Source: Croceibacterium soli
Lineage (GTDB): Bacteria > Pseudomonadota > Alphaproteobacteria > Sphingomonadales > Sphingomonadaceae
NCBI RefSeq assembly: GCF_009828065.1
Contig: NZ_WTYK01000002.1
Location: 496,001 to 560,000, forward strand
Reading direction: 5' to 3'
DNA: 64,000 nucleotides
Each line of letters starts with the position of its first letter. Position 1 is the first letter of the stretch. Made by a program: the position numbers and the translations under genes. The notes under the pieces were generated by a model. The model searched no databases. It saw only the letters and a list, made by a program, of their open reading frames with translations, and had not been told where the DNA came from. This document shows positions 17,315 through 25,068 of this stretch, piece after piece.

Positions 17315-17851
17315 TCAGGATCCGAGGCTGCGCTCCTCGTCCATCAGCTCTTCCGCCTTGTCGATCATCCGGTCCGTGATGCGCCAAAGCATCTGAATCT
17401 CTTCCTGAGACAATCCGCTCGTCAGCCGGCGGTCTCGCTCGATCGCTCTTTCGACCATGTGACCGTACAGGGCACGACCTTCCGCTGAGAGTTCGATCTC
17501 GATTTCGGGGCCGCCGGGCTTCCGCTCGCGCTTCAGCAGGCCACGCCCCACCATCCCCTTGACCGCTCGGCTTAGCTGACCCCGATCCTGCAAAGTGAGC
17601 TCGGACAGTCCGTTGAGCGACAGCGGGCCGTACTCACCCACTTGCGTCATGATGCGCCATTCGATTTCCGAGAGGCCGAACTGCCGCCGCTGCGCAAGGA
17701 TGCCGCTGCGCCTCAGCATGCCGAAGAAGGTGATCATTCGCATGGTCACCAGGCGTCCAAGCGGACCCGATCGCTCTCGCAAGTGGCGAGGCACGCGATC
17801 GTGTGCCGCCGTAGCAGTGAGTTCCTGCACTGTTCCCTCCGGCTTGCTCAT
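17315..17851 (-). CDS. MarR-family transcriptional regulator
   Basis: A 178-residue winged-helix repressor. The MarR core is at about residues 45-150: FGLSEIEWRIMTQVGEYGPLSLNGLSELTLQDRGQLSRAVKGMVGRGLLKRERKPGGPEIEIELSAEGRALYGHM. It is divergent from the SDR/DUF8021 pair and co-oriented with the LigF-like GST, and the 156-bp divergent spacer carries a long inverted repeat. Inference: it senses an aromatic substrate or intermediate and represses both directions. It is similar in style to the second half of the tandem MarR protein at 32-33 kb. Confidence 0.9.
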   Translation of the reverse strand: MSKPEGTVQELTATAAHDRVPRHLRERSGPLGRLVTMRMITFFGMLRRSGILAQRRQFGLSEIEWRIMTQVGEYGPLSLNGLSELTLQDRGQLSRAVKGMVGRGLLKRERKPGGPEIEIELSAEGRALYGHMVERAIERDRRLTSGLSQEEIQMLWRITDRMIDKAEELMDEERSLGS

Positions 17852-17863
17852 CGGCCCCCCAGT

Positions 17864-17932
17864 CCGGGCTCATATGGCAGGATATTTTTGCTGGTGTCAA
17901 AAAGGTTTTCCGGCTTATCCTGCGATGAGCCC
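17864..17932. promoter_or_regulatory. Long inverted repeat in the MarR/SDR divergent promoter
   Basis: Left arm 17864-17882 reads GGGCTCAT-atg-GCAGGATA; right arm 17916-17932 reads TATCCTGC-g-ATGAGCCC. Sixteen bases match in two eight-base blocks with slightly different spacers. The AT-rich centre contains GTCAAAAAGG, related to GTCAA elements at other promoters in this window. A regulator binding pair or a cruciform/hairpin are both possible; the adjacent MarR protein is the obvious candidate. Confidence 0.55.
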
Positions 17933-18007
17933 AAGGTTTGCCCGCAGGGCGGTTCTGGTCAGGAGACCAATGCTGCGCAATCGCGCAGACACGAGAGGAG
18001 GGGCTGG

Positions 18008-18946
18008 ATGAGCGAAGTGCGGGGAAGGACGGCATTTATCACCGGTGGCGCGAGCGGCATAGGCTTGGGAATGGCCAAAGTGTTCCTGGAGGCAGGAATG
18101 AACGTGGCCATAGCCGACCTCCGCCAAGATCACCGCGAAACCGCGCGCGCCGAGTTGCGCGACGCCGATCTGCTGGACCGGACCTGCTTCATTGACCTGG
18201 ATGTCACTGATCGCGAGGCGTTCGTCCGCGCGGCGGACGAGGCGGAAGCGGCTTTCGGACGAATCCATGTCTTGTGCAACAACGCCGGCATCGGGATCCT
18301 CAAACCGATCGGCGCCGCCGACTACGCCGATTGGGACTGGGCCATCGACGTCAATTTGAACGGTGTCTTCAACGGCGTGCGAACGATCCTGCCGAGGATC
18401 CGGGCCCATGGCGAAGGCGGCCACATCGTGAACACCGCATCGATGGCCGGCATCCTGCAATACAGCCAGGCGGGGCTGTATGTGACCACCAAGTTCGCGG
18501 TCGTCGGCTTCTCCGAGGCCCTCAGGGCCGAACTCGCGCCGGATGGGATCGGAGTAACGGCATTCTGCCCCGGCGGAGTTCGCAGCAACATCCGTGAGTA
18601 CGAGAGCACGCGGCCGGAACGCTACGCCGCCCGAACCGATCGTTCGGAGGATGGGCCGCCGCCGCGCTTGGAAGTGGCGCCGGAGGACCGTGAACGACTG
18701 TCTCGCCTGACGGCGAGCCCCGAGGAAGCCGGACGCCTCGTTCTCAACGGGATCCGCGAGAACGCGCTCTACGTGTTCACCGCACCCGAGTTCCGCCCAG
18801 GTGTTGAGGAACGCTTCGAGGCGATCCGCCGCGCGCTTGGCCGTGACGACGAGCGCGAGAAGGACGCACTCGAACTGATCCCCGGCCTTATCGGCAGCCC
18901 GATCTATCGAGAAGCTTCGAGACAACAGGAGAGGGAGAAATCATGA
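18008..18946 (+). CDS. Short-chain dehydrogenase, LigD/LigL-like
   Basis: A 312-residue NAD(P)-dependent SDR. GGASGIG (residues 13-19) binds the nucleotide; NNAG is at 91-94; the catalytic set is Ser145, Tyr158 and Lys162 (YVTTK). The C-terminal region (NIREYESTRPERYAARTDRSED, later GIRENALYVFTAPEFRPGVEERFEAI) matches the extended C-terminus of sphingomonad C-alpha dehydrogenases LigD/LigL that oxidise beta-aryl-ether alcohols to ketones, the step before LigF-type cleavage. The ATG at 18008 has GAGGAGG upstream. Its stop overlaps the next gene by four bases (ATGA). Confidence 0.88.
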   Translation: MSEVRGRTAFITGGASGIGLGMAKVFLEAGMNVAIADLRQDHRETARAELRDADLLDRTCFIDLDVTDREAFVRAADEAEAAFGRIHVLCNNAGIGILKPIGAADYADWDWAIDVNLNGVFNGVRTILPRIRAHGEGGHIVNTASMAGILQYSQAGLYVTTKFAVVGFSEALRAELAPDGIGVTAFCPGGVRSNIREYESTRPERYAARTDRSEDGPPPRLEVAPEDRERLSRLTASPEEAGRLVLNGIRENALYVFTAPEFRPGVEERFEAIRRALGRDDEREKDALELIPGLIGSPIYREASRQQEREKS

Positions 18947-20007
18947 GCATCGGCTATCCGAGCACCATGTTGGCAGCTGCGCTGGCCGCTTCGGTTGGCG
19001 CCACAGCCGTGGCTCCCGCGGCAGCGCAGGAAGCCAAGCCTTGGTACAAACGCGCCTGGGATCCCGCCAATGTGAAGCCTTGCGATCGGCAGTGCCTCGT
19101 GCGCATCGGCGAAGCGTATCTGCTTGCGCTGCAGACGAAGGACCTCACCAGCTTGCCGTTCGCCGAACAGGTCGTGGCGACTGAAAACACCGGGAAGATC
19201 GACATAGGCACCGGCCTGTTCTGGCGCGCGCGGATCCAGCCGACGGACTTCAAGATCACCGTGGCCGATCCGGTGCAGGGCCAGATTGCCTTTCAGAGCG
19301 TGCTCACCATCGATGGCGCGCCGGCGCTAACCGCCATCCGCCTGCGGGTCGAGCGCAACATGATCACGGAAGTCGAACACATGTACGATCGGGATGTCGC
19401 ACCGGAAGCAATGGAGTTGCTCCGGCGCCCGCGGCCGGAGTTGCTGGCCGACGTTCCGGAGGACAAGCGGCTCTCGCGCGAATACCTGACCTACGCGGCG
19501 GAGAGCTACTTCGATGCGCTAACCGGCGAAGACGGCAGCATCGCCCCCTTTGCCGATGACTGCGACCGGCACGAGCAGGGCTATCAGACGGTGAACCACC
19601 CCACGCCGAGCCGCGCCTCCCCTTCGCCGAGACTGCCCGACCCGAGCACCGAATTGGGACGTTTCTTCCTGAAGCTGAGCACGATGACTTGCGCGGAGCA
19701 GATCGACACGGGAGTGTTCGGCGGGATCAAGCGCATCTGGCCGCGGCGCACGCTCGTCGTCGATCAACAGAAGGGCCTCGTCGCCACCTTTCCCTTCTTC
19801 GTCCACGATGGCGTGCGGCACGTGGACACGCCGCCGCGCATCGCCGGGATGGAGCGGCCTCAAAACGGCGCCGGGATGGTCACCAACCTGACCACCATGG
19901 AGACTTTCGGTATCCGTGACGGAAAGATCCAGGAGGTCGAGGCGTTCCCCTTCGTGCTGATCCCGTACGGTGGCAGCGACGGGTGGACCCAGCCCAGCAC
20001 GAACTGA
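18943..20007 (+). CDS. Secreted DUF8021-like protein (NTF2-type folds), paralogue 1
   Basis: A 354-residue protein with a signal peptide ending AVAPAAAQ. The mature region has two similar halves that look like NTF2/SnoaL-type alpha-beta cones (CLVRIGEAYLLALQTKDLTSLPFAEQVVATENTG...; SREYLTYAAESYFDALTGEDGSIAPFADDCDRHEQG...). Each begins with a helix leading to D/A-LP-a-...-t-ENG. This pattern fits the DUF8021 group; no enzyme activity is established. A related gene lies at 22594-23565. The start ATG overlaps the SDR stop, so the two are translationally coupled. Inference: a periplasmic or extracellular partner in substrate binding or conversion for the same pathway. Confidence 0.72.
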   Translation: MSIGYPSTMLAAALAASVGATAVAPAAAQEAKPWYKRAWDPANVKPCDRQCLVRIGEAYLLALQTKDLTSLPFAEQVVATENTGKIDIGTGLFWRARIQPTDFKITVADPVQGQIAFQSVLTIDGAPALTAIRLRVERNMITEVEHMYDRDVAPEAMELLRRPRPELLADVPEDKRLSREYLTYAAESYFDALTGEDGSIAPFADDCDRHEQGYQTVNHPTPSRASPSPRLPDPSTELGRFFLKLSTMTCAEQIDTGVFGGIKRIWPRRTLVVDQQKGLVATFPFFVHDGVRHVDTPPRIAGMERPQNGAGMVTNLTTMETFGIRDGKIQEVEAFPFVLIPYGGSDGWTQPSTN

Positions 20008-20017
20008 GCGACTCGGT

Positions 20018-20044
20018 CGGGGCGGCAGCGCTGCCCCGCCCCGC
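20018..20044. terminator. GC-rich hairpin between convergent genes
   Basis: GGGGCGGCAGC and GCTGCCCCGCCCC form a strong stem with a small bulge around the palindrome GGCAGCGCTGCC, in the 41 bases between convergent stop codons. No T-run is present; a bidirectional terminator is likely from position. Confidence 0.45.
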
Positions 20045-20048
20045 GCCT

Positions 20049-21692
20049 TCAGCCGCGGGGCCGCAACGAAGCCAGGCGTCTGCCCGACCGAACGCTCCGC
20101 TCGAAGAAGTAGCGGTGCTGAGGCGGATCCATGCCGGAGTGGCAGCTCAGCAGCGCCTCATCGAGTTCCTTGGCATCAAGCGTGCGCCTGGAGAGCTGGC
20201 GGCGATGCTCCGTCCAGCACCTTACGCAAAAGCGCTCCGTCCAGAGTTCTTCATCTACAGCATCCTGCATCAGCGTGACCTGCCGCGCGCCGTCTCGCAG
20301 GCGCATCCGCTGCCGCTTGGAGATTGCAGCCAGGAATGCGTCACGCCGGCTCGCCGGAACGCGGTATTCGATCGCAACGACCACGCCCACACCAAGCGGC
20401 GCATCGGGCAACGGATCGCCCAACTCGTCAGGGGCGGGAGCGATTTCACTGGCGCCCACTTCCCGCACGGGCAGGACCCATGCGAGCAGCAGCGTCAGGA
20501 GCAAGGTTGCGGCGCTGAGCAGGTAGGCTCCGCCGATCCCGGCGACTTCCCCCATGTTGCCCCAGAACCATGCTCCCGCGGTCATCCCGCCGAACGTGAA
20601 CATCTGGTAGAGCGCAAGGGCCCTGCCGGAAACCCAGCGCGGCACCGCCATCTGGACCGAGACGTTGAAGGTCGAAAGTCCTAGCACCATACCGGATCCG
20701 ACCAGGAACAAGGCAGCGCCGGTCAGCGCGAAGCTGCGGCTGAGGCCGATCGCCACGAGCGCGCAGGCAGTGGCGAGAATCGCGATCCGCAAGAGCCGTT
20801 CGACAGTGTAGCGCCGGCGCAGGATCCCCAGCAAGGCCGCACCCGTCACGGCGCCGATGCCCATGCAGCCCATCAGAACGCCGAATACGGCCGCCCCTTC
20901 GCCAAGGAGATCACGGGCAACCAGCGCCATCAGCGAGACGACTATGCTGGAGCAGAACCCAAAGCACATCGCGCGGATCAACACCCGCCGCACCACCGTG
21001 GCATGGAAGGCATAGAAGATACCGTCGCGCATCGCCGGCAACACCGCCTCCGCAGGGAGCGGCCGCGCCTGCTGCAGCGGTTGCCACGCCATGAGCACGC
21101 CGATCATGGCGAGATAGCTGAGCGCGTTCACCGTGAAGTTGAGCCCCGCCCCGACCACCGCCACCATGACCCCGCCCACGGCGGGCCCCACGGTCCGTGC
21201 GATGTTGAACGCCATCACATTCAGGGCGACCGCCTGCGGGACTTCATCCCGCGGAACGAGCTCACCTACGGTGGATTGCCACGCCGGCGCCATGATCGCC
21301 GCTCCGGACCCGACCAGAAACGTAAGCAGAAGCAGCAGGAGCGGAGTGACGACACCGGCATAGTCGGCAATCGCGAGCGTGGCCGACGCACCGAACATCA
21401 AGAACTGCGAGCCAATCAGCACGAGGCGCCGATCGATCACATCCGCCAGCGCCCCCGAAACGAGCGAGAACAGCAGGATGGGCAGCGTCGAAACGGCCGT
21501 CACCAGTGCAACCATGGAAGCGCTGGGCGCCAGCGACGTCATCAGCCACGCCGCGCCGACCTGCTGCAGCTGGCTTCCGGTCGCGCTGAGGATACTCGCA
21601 ACCCAGATGGCCGCGAAAACGCCGTGGGCCAGTGGCGCGAACATGTGCAGCTGCCTTGCGGCAGTCCGGGGGATCTCGGCAGACGTGGTCAT
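20049..21692 (-). CDS. MFS transporter of the MFS_3 (DUF894/EntS-like) type with C-terminal soluble domain
   Basis: A 547-residue permease. Residues 1-400 hold about twelve membrane helices with the family features SATGSQLQQVGAAWLMTSL, SGALADVIDRRLVLIGSQ and LVPRDEVPQAVALNVMAFNIARTVGPAVGG. The last 115 residues (VVAIEYRVPASRRDAFLAAISKRQRMRLRDGARQVTLMQD, then WTEHRRQLSRRT) are the soluble antibiotic-monooxygenase-like tail usual in this family. It probably exports or imports a small molecule across the inner membrane. It is the last gene of the minus-strand cluster, eight bases after the SDR stop. Confidence 0.85.
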   Translation of the reverse strand: MTTSAEIPRTAARQLHMFAPLAHGVFAAIWVASILSATGSQLQQVGAAWLMTSLAPSASMVALVTAVSTLPILLFSLVSGALADVIDRRLVLIGSQFLMFGASATLAIADYAGVVTPLLLLLLTFLVGSGAAIMAPAWQSTVGELVPRDEVPQAVALNVMAFNIARTVGPAVGGVMVAVVGAGLNFTVNALSYLAMIGVLMAWQPLQQARPLPAEAVLPAMRDGIFYAFHATVVRRVLIRAMCFGFCSSIVVSLMALVARDLLGEGAAVFGVLMGCMGIGAVTGAALLGILRRRYTVERLLRIAILATACALVAIGLSRSFALTGAALFLVGSGMVLGLSTFNVSVQMAVPRWVSGRALALYQMFTFGGMTAGAWFWGNMGEVAGIGGAYLLSAATLLLTLLLAWVLPVREVGASEIAPAPDELGDPLPDAPLGVGVVVAIEYRVPASRRDAFLAAISKRQRMRLRDGARQVTLMQDAVDEELWTERFCVRCWTEHRRQLSRRTLDAKELDEALLSCHSGMDPPQHRYFFERSVRSGRRLASLRPRG

Positions 21693-21700
21693 GCCTCCGG

Positions 21701-22594
21701 TCAGTCGTGCCCGGTGTAGATCGGATTTGACAGGAACATCTCAAGGCTCGCCATCAGTTCCGGATCGTCATCCTGTTCGGGGAGGGAGGCGAGCAATTTG
21801 GAGAACTTCTCCTGCATCCCCCTGCGGAACATGGAGTGGGTGAAGATGTAGAGCTGGTTTTCCCGGATACCTCGCACGACCAGTTCCCCGACCTGTTCCG
21901 GATCCATCCAGCGGGGATCGACCTGCGCCTGCCGGCGAGGAGCTGTCTCAATGCCCTCGTTGCGGTACCGCTCCGGCCGGGTCCGGTGTATCTGGAAGAT
22001 GTTGGACCGGACCGGCCCCGGGACGAGCGCCGAGATGCCGATGTTGTCTTCGGCGAGATCGTAGCGAGCCTGCTCGACCATCCCGAGCACCGCCGCCTTC
22101 CCGGTCGTGTAGGTCACACCACCCTTCATCACCGGCTGGAGCACCGCCGCCATCGACGAGGTGTTGACGATGTGCCCGCCCTCCCCGTGCGCGATCATCG
22201 CCGGGAGGAAGTTCACCAGACCATTCACGGTGCCGCCGATCATCACCCCCAGCGACCAGTCCCAGTCCTTGTAGGTCAGATCCTTGGTGCGCCCCCCAGC
22301 GCCCAGCCCGGCGTTGTTGACGAGGACATGGAGCTTGCCGACCTTCTCCGCGAACTCGGCGGCGACCGCCTCGTAAGCCTCGCGATCCGACACATCGAGA
22401 AGCACCGGCACCACGCGGTTTGCCTCCCCGCGTCGCTCGAACGCCTCCATCGCCTGATCGAGATGGTCCTGCCATATGTCGGCGATCATCACCGTCATTC
22501 CCTGGCGGACGAGGGCGCTCGCGATCCCCATCCCTATTCCGCTGGCGCCACCAGTGACGAATGCGTTCTTCCCAGCGAATTCCGTTATCGCCAT
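21701..22594 (-). CDS. Short-chain dehydrogenase, LigD/LigL-like
   Basis: A 297-residue SDR with GGASGIG at residues 15-21, NNAG at 93-96, catalytic Ser147, Tyr162 and Lys166 (YTTGK), and the late NIFQIHRTRPERYRNEG and VVRGIRENQLYIFTHSMFRRGMQEKF segments shared with the SDR at 18008. The family resemblance is to sphingomonad C-alpha dehydrogenases. The two SDRs in this locus may act on opposite stereoisomers, as LigD and LigL/LigN do; that is inference. The ATG overlaps the stop of the preceding DUF8021-like gene by one base (TGATG). Confidence 0.87.
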   Translation of the reverse strand: MAITEFAGKNAFVTGGASGIGMGIASALVRQGMTVMIADIWQDHLDQAMEAFERRGEANRVVPVLLDVSDREAYEAVAAEFAEKVGKLHVLVNNAGLGAGGRTKDLTYKDWDWSLGVMIGGTVNGLVNFLPAMIAHGEGGHIVNTSSMAAVLQPVMKGGVTYTTGKAAVLGMVEQARYDLAEDNIGISALVPGPVRSNIFQIHRTRPERYRNEGIETAPRRQAQVDPRWMDPEQVGELVVRGIRENQLYIFTHSMFRRGMQEKFSKLLASLPEQDDDPELMASLEMFLSNPIYTGHD

Positions 22595-23565
22595 CAGCGG
22601 CTGCCCCAGCCCGGATCGGAGTGGTAGGGGACGCTGGTCCCCACGGCTTCGACCTGCTGGATCAGGTTGCCCTGGATCTTGAACGCCTCGGCCAGAAGAA
22701 TGCTGGAGGGACGGTTGAACCCGGCGATCTCGACAACGCGCCCGTCAGGCATGGTGAGGCTGCGCTTGCACCCGCAATGGTCGAACACGCCGAATGCGAA
22801 AACCGCCTGCCGCTCCTCGTCGATCACCGGGAACCGGCGGCTATGGACTTCCGTGACGACGCCGTACAAGCCGGTCGAGAACTGCTCCTTGCAGCCCATG
22901 GCGCCAATATCCACGCCGCCCATCTGGATCATACCCGGACGGTTGGTCGTGTAGGTTCCGTTTTCCAGACGATCGCAATCTTGGGTGAAGGGGTAGTCAC
23001 CTTTGCCGTCGTTGTTCTCTATCGCCTCGAAGTATTGGTTCGCGATCTGAACCAGCTCCTGGCGGGACTTGCGCTGAGCAGCAGGCACGGTCGCGGTCCA
23101 GAGCGTCTTGGGAGTTCGCATCCCCTCCAGCTGGGCATATCCGGCATCGTTCCAGGCCGGGCCAGCGCCAACTCTGTAAGTGACCAGCTCGACCTCGCTG
23201 ATCTGGCCGAGCTCGAGCCGGATCCGCACCCCCATCGTGACGCCGTGCCCATTTTCGTCCATCGTGGCGAAAAGCCCGAGTTGCCCGCTGGCCGGATCGG
23301 CGAAGACGTGGCGATAAGCCCCGATCGCGCTGCCCGTCCGCCAGAGACCATTGTCGAACCCCATCTCCTGGCCGTTCTCGGTATACCGGGCGTCAGCGGC
23401 CAGAGGCAGGCGCGAGCTGTCCCGCGCTGCCAGCGCCTCGAGGAAGCTTCCGGCAATATCCTCCATGCAAGAGCGTTCGCAGGGCACCTGAACCGGCTTC
23501 ATCTGCGCCACGGCCGGCGCCGCTGTGGCCAGGAGCAAAGTGGCGACGATCGATTTCACGAGCAT
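22594..23565 (-). CDS. Secreted DUF8021-like protein, paralogue 2
   Basis: A 323-residue exported protein (signal peptide MLVKSIVATLLLATAAPAVA). It shares the layout of the protein at 18943: CERSCMEDIAGSFLEALAARDSSRLPLAADARYTENGQ in the first half, IANQYFEAIENNDGKGDYPFTQDCDRLENGTYTTN in the second, then MGCKEQFSTGLYGVVTEVHSRRFPVIDEERQAVFAFGVFDH. Both copies sit immediately next to an SDR gene. AAGGAG precedes the ATG at 23565. The function is unknown; conserved cysteines (CERSC, TQDCD, GCK, HCGC) suggest periplasmic disulfides. Confidence 0.72.
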   Translation of the reverse strand: MLVKSIVATLLLATAAPAVAQMKPVQVPCERSCMEDIAGSFLEALAARDSSRLPLAADARYTENGQEMGFDNGLWRTGSAIGAYRHVFADPASGQLGLFATMDENGHGVTMGVRIRLELGQISEVELVTYRVGAGPAWNDAGYAQLEGMRTPKTLWTATVPAAQRKSRQELVQIANQYFEAIENNDGKGDYPFTQDCDRLENGTYTTNRPGMIQMGGVDIGAMGCKEQFSTGLYGVVTEVHSRRFPVIDEERQAVFAFGVFDHCGCKRSLTMPDGRVVEIAGFNRPSSILLAEAFKIQGNLIQQVEAVGTSVPYHSDPGWGSR

Positions 23566-23581
23566 CCTTGAATTCTCCTTG

Positions 23582-25006
23582 TCAGCTGATGCGGCCTTCG
23601 GCCGCGTCCAGCGCGTTCAACCGTTCGACTTCCTTGCGGTAAGGCCTCCACCCGAGCCAGGTCACGGCCAGCGCCGCGGGAAGGAAGACGATATGCAGCA
23701 GCATGATCGACCAGCGCAGGTCTTCGGGCGAGGTGAAGATGTACTGGGTCGTGGCCCCTGTGATCACCGGTGAGAGGCCTTGGCCAATGACGGTGAAGAT
23801 GAACAGGTAGAGGGCCATGACCTGGCCGCGGATCTGGTTCGGGGAAACGATCAGCATCACTGCGTTGAGCAGAGGTCCGCTCATTCCCAGGGTCAGGAAG
23901 CTGACGGCATTGCATGCCAGCGCCAGTTCCGGCGTCGGCATGATCGGCATGGCTATGGCGAAAGGGATTGTCGCCGCCCTGGTATAGAGAATGACCCGAA
24001 ACGGCGCGTCGACCAGACCGCGCGCCTGCATCCGGCCGACCCACTTCGACCCGAGGTACAGACCGGAAAGCATGGCCACGATCGAGACCACCCCGCCAGC
24101 CATGCCGTAAGTGGCAGGCGACCAGCCATACGTGCGCTCGAAAAACGCAGGGCCCCAGGCGCGCCATCCACTGTCGAGCGCGCCGAAAGTGAGGCCGATG
24201 AACAGAGGGCCGTAGACTGCAAAGTTGAGCCACATGTACTTGACCGCGCCCCAAACGGGCACCTTCGAGACGTTGGCCCGAAACGTCCGGCGAGGCGGCT
24301 CCTTCACCGTGAGCAGAAGAAGCGCGACGAACACCCCCGGCAGGCCCACTGCGACCATCACTGCCTGCCAAGGCCTCAGCTCTCCGACGAGCGGGAGCAC
24401 TGGGGTGCCAAGCGCGGCGACGATGTAGATCATCGCGCCGCCGAGCAGCAGGGAGAGGCCGCTGCCCATGACCGAACCGATCTGCAGGCCGTAGATCGCC
24501 TTCGGCAAGCGATCGCGCGAGAAGTAATCCGATACGATCGAGTAGGCCGTCGGTCCGTTTACCGACTCCCCCGCACCGACGGTCATCCGGGCAAGGAAAA
24601 GGTGGACGAAACTGCTGGCCAGTCCGCACGCGGCGGTGGCCAGGCTCCAGACGGTGATGCCGACCGCGATGATCTTCGTTCGCGTCCAGCGGTCGATCAG
24701 CGGCGAAAGCGGAATACCCACGACCACGTAGACAAAGGCGAAGGCCGGACCGAGCAGCAGGCTGGCCTGGGTATCGGTAAGATCGAAATCGACGATGATC
24801 TGCTGGATCAGCAGCGCCAGAATCCCCTGGTCGAGCATTGCGAAAGTCGTTGCGATCGCGAGCATGCCGACCGCATACCAGCCCTGCCGTTCGGGCGGGT
24901 ACGCTCCCGGAGCGGTACGAGCACCGTCAGGCAAGACGGCATCCGGGCTCCCGCCGGGAGTCGGCGATATGGGGATGGTCCCATCGTTGCTCGCTGTCGT
25001 TGCCAT
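23582..25006 (-). CDS. MFS transporter, Spinster/ACS-like
   Basis: A 474-residue twelve-helix permease. The start is the ATG at 25006 with GGGGAG upstream; a longer frame to 25099 lacks a ribosome site. The N-terminal cytoplasmic tail is about 40 residues, the first helix reads YAVGMLAIATTFAMLDQGILALLIQQIIVDF, and the signature loop is GIPLSPLIDRWTRTKIIAVGITVWS. The FLARMTVGAGESVNGPTAYSIVSDYF segment is typical of sphingomonad permeases linked to TonB receptors and catabolic genes. It likely carries the product delivered by the TonB receptor across the inner membrane. Confidence 0.86.
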   Translation of the reverse strand: MATTASNDGTIPISPTPGGSPDAVLPDGARTAPGAYPPERQGWYAVGMLAIATTFAMLDQGILALLIQQIIVDFDLTDTQASLLLGPAFAFVYVVVGIPLSPLIDRWTRTKIIAVGITVWSLATAACGLASSFVHLFLARMTVGAGESVNGPTAYSIVSDYFSRDRLPKAIYGLQIGSVMGSGLSLLLGGAMIYIVAALGTPVLPLVGELRPWQAVMVAVGLPGVFVALLLLTVKEPPRRTFRANVSKVPVWGAVKYMWLNFAVYGPLFIGLTFGALDSGWRAWGPAFFERTYGWSPATYGMAGGVVSIVAMLSGLYLGSKWVGRMQARGLVDAPFRVILYTRAATIPFAIAMPIMPTPELALACNAVSFLTLGMSGPLLNAVMLIVSPNQIRGQVMALYLFIFTVIGQGLSPVITGATTQYIFTSPEDLRWSIMLLHIVFLPAALAVTWLGWRPYRKEVERLNALDAAEGRIS

Positions 25007-25068
25007 TCCAACTCCCCTCGGTCGTTGCCGCATGACGCTGGGGGAGCGCGCGCGCCCCCAGCGACACC

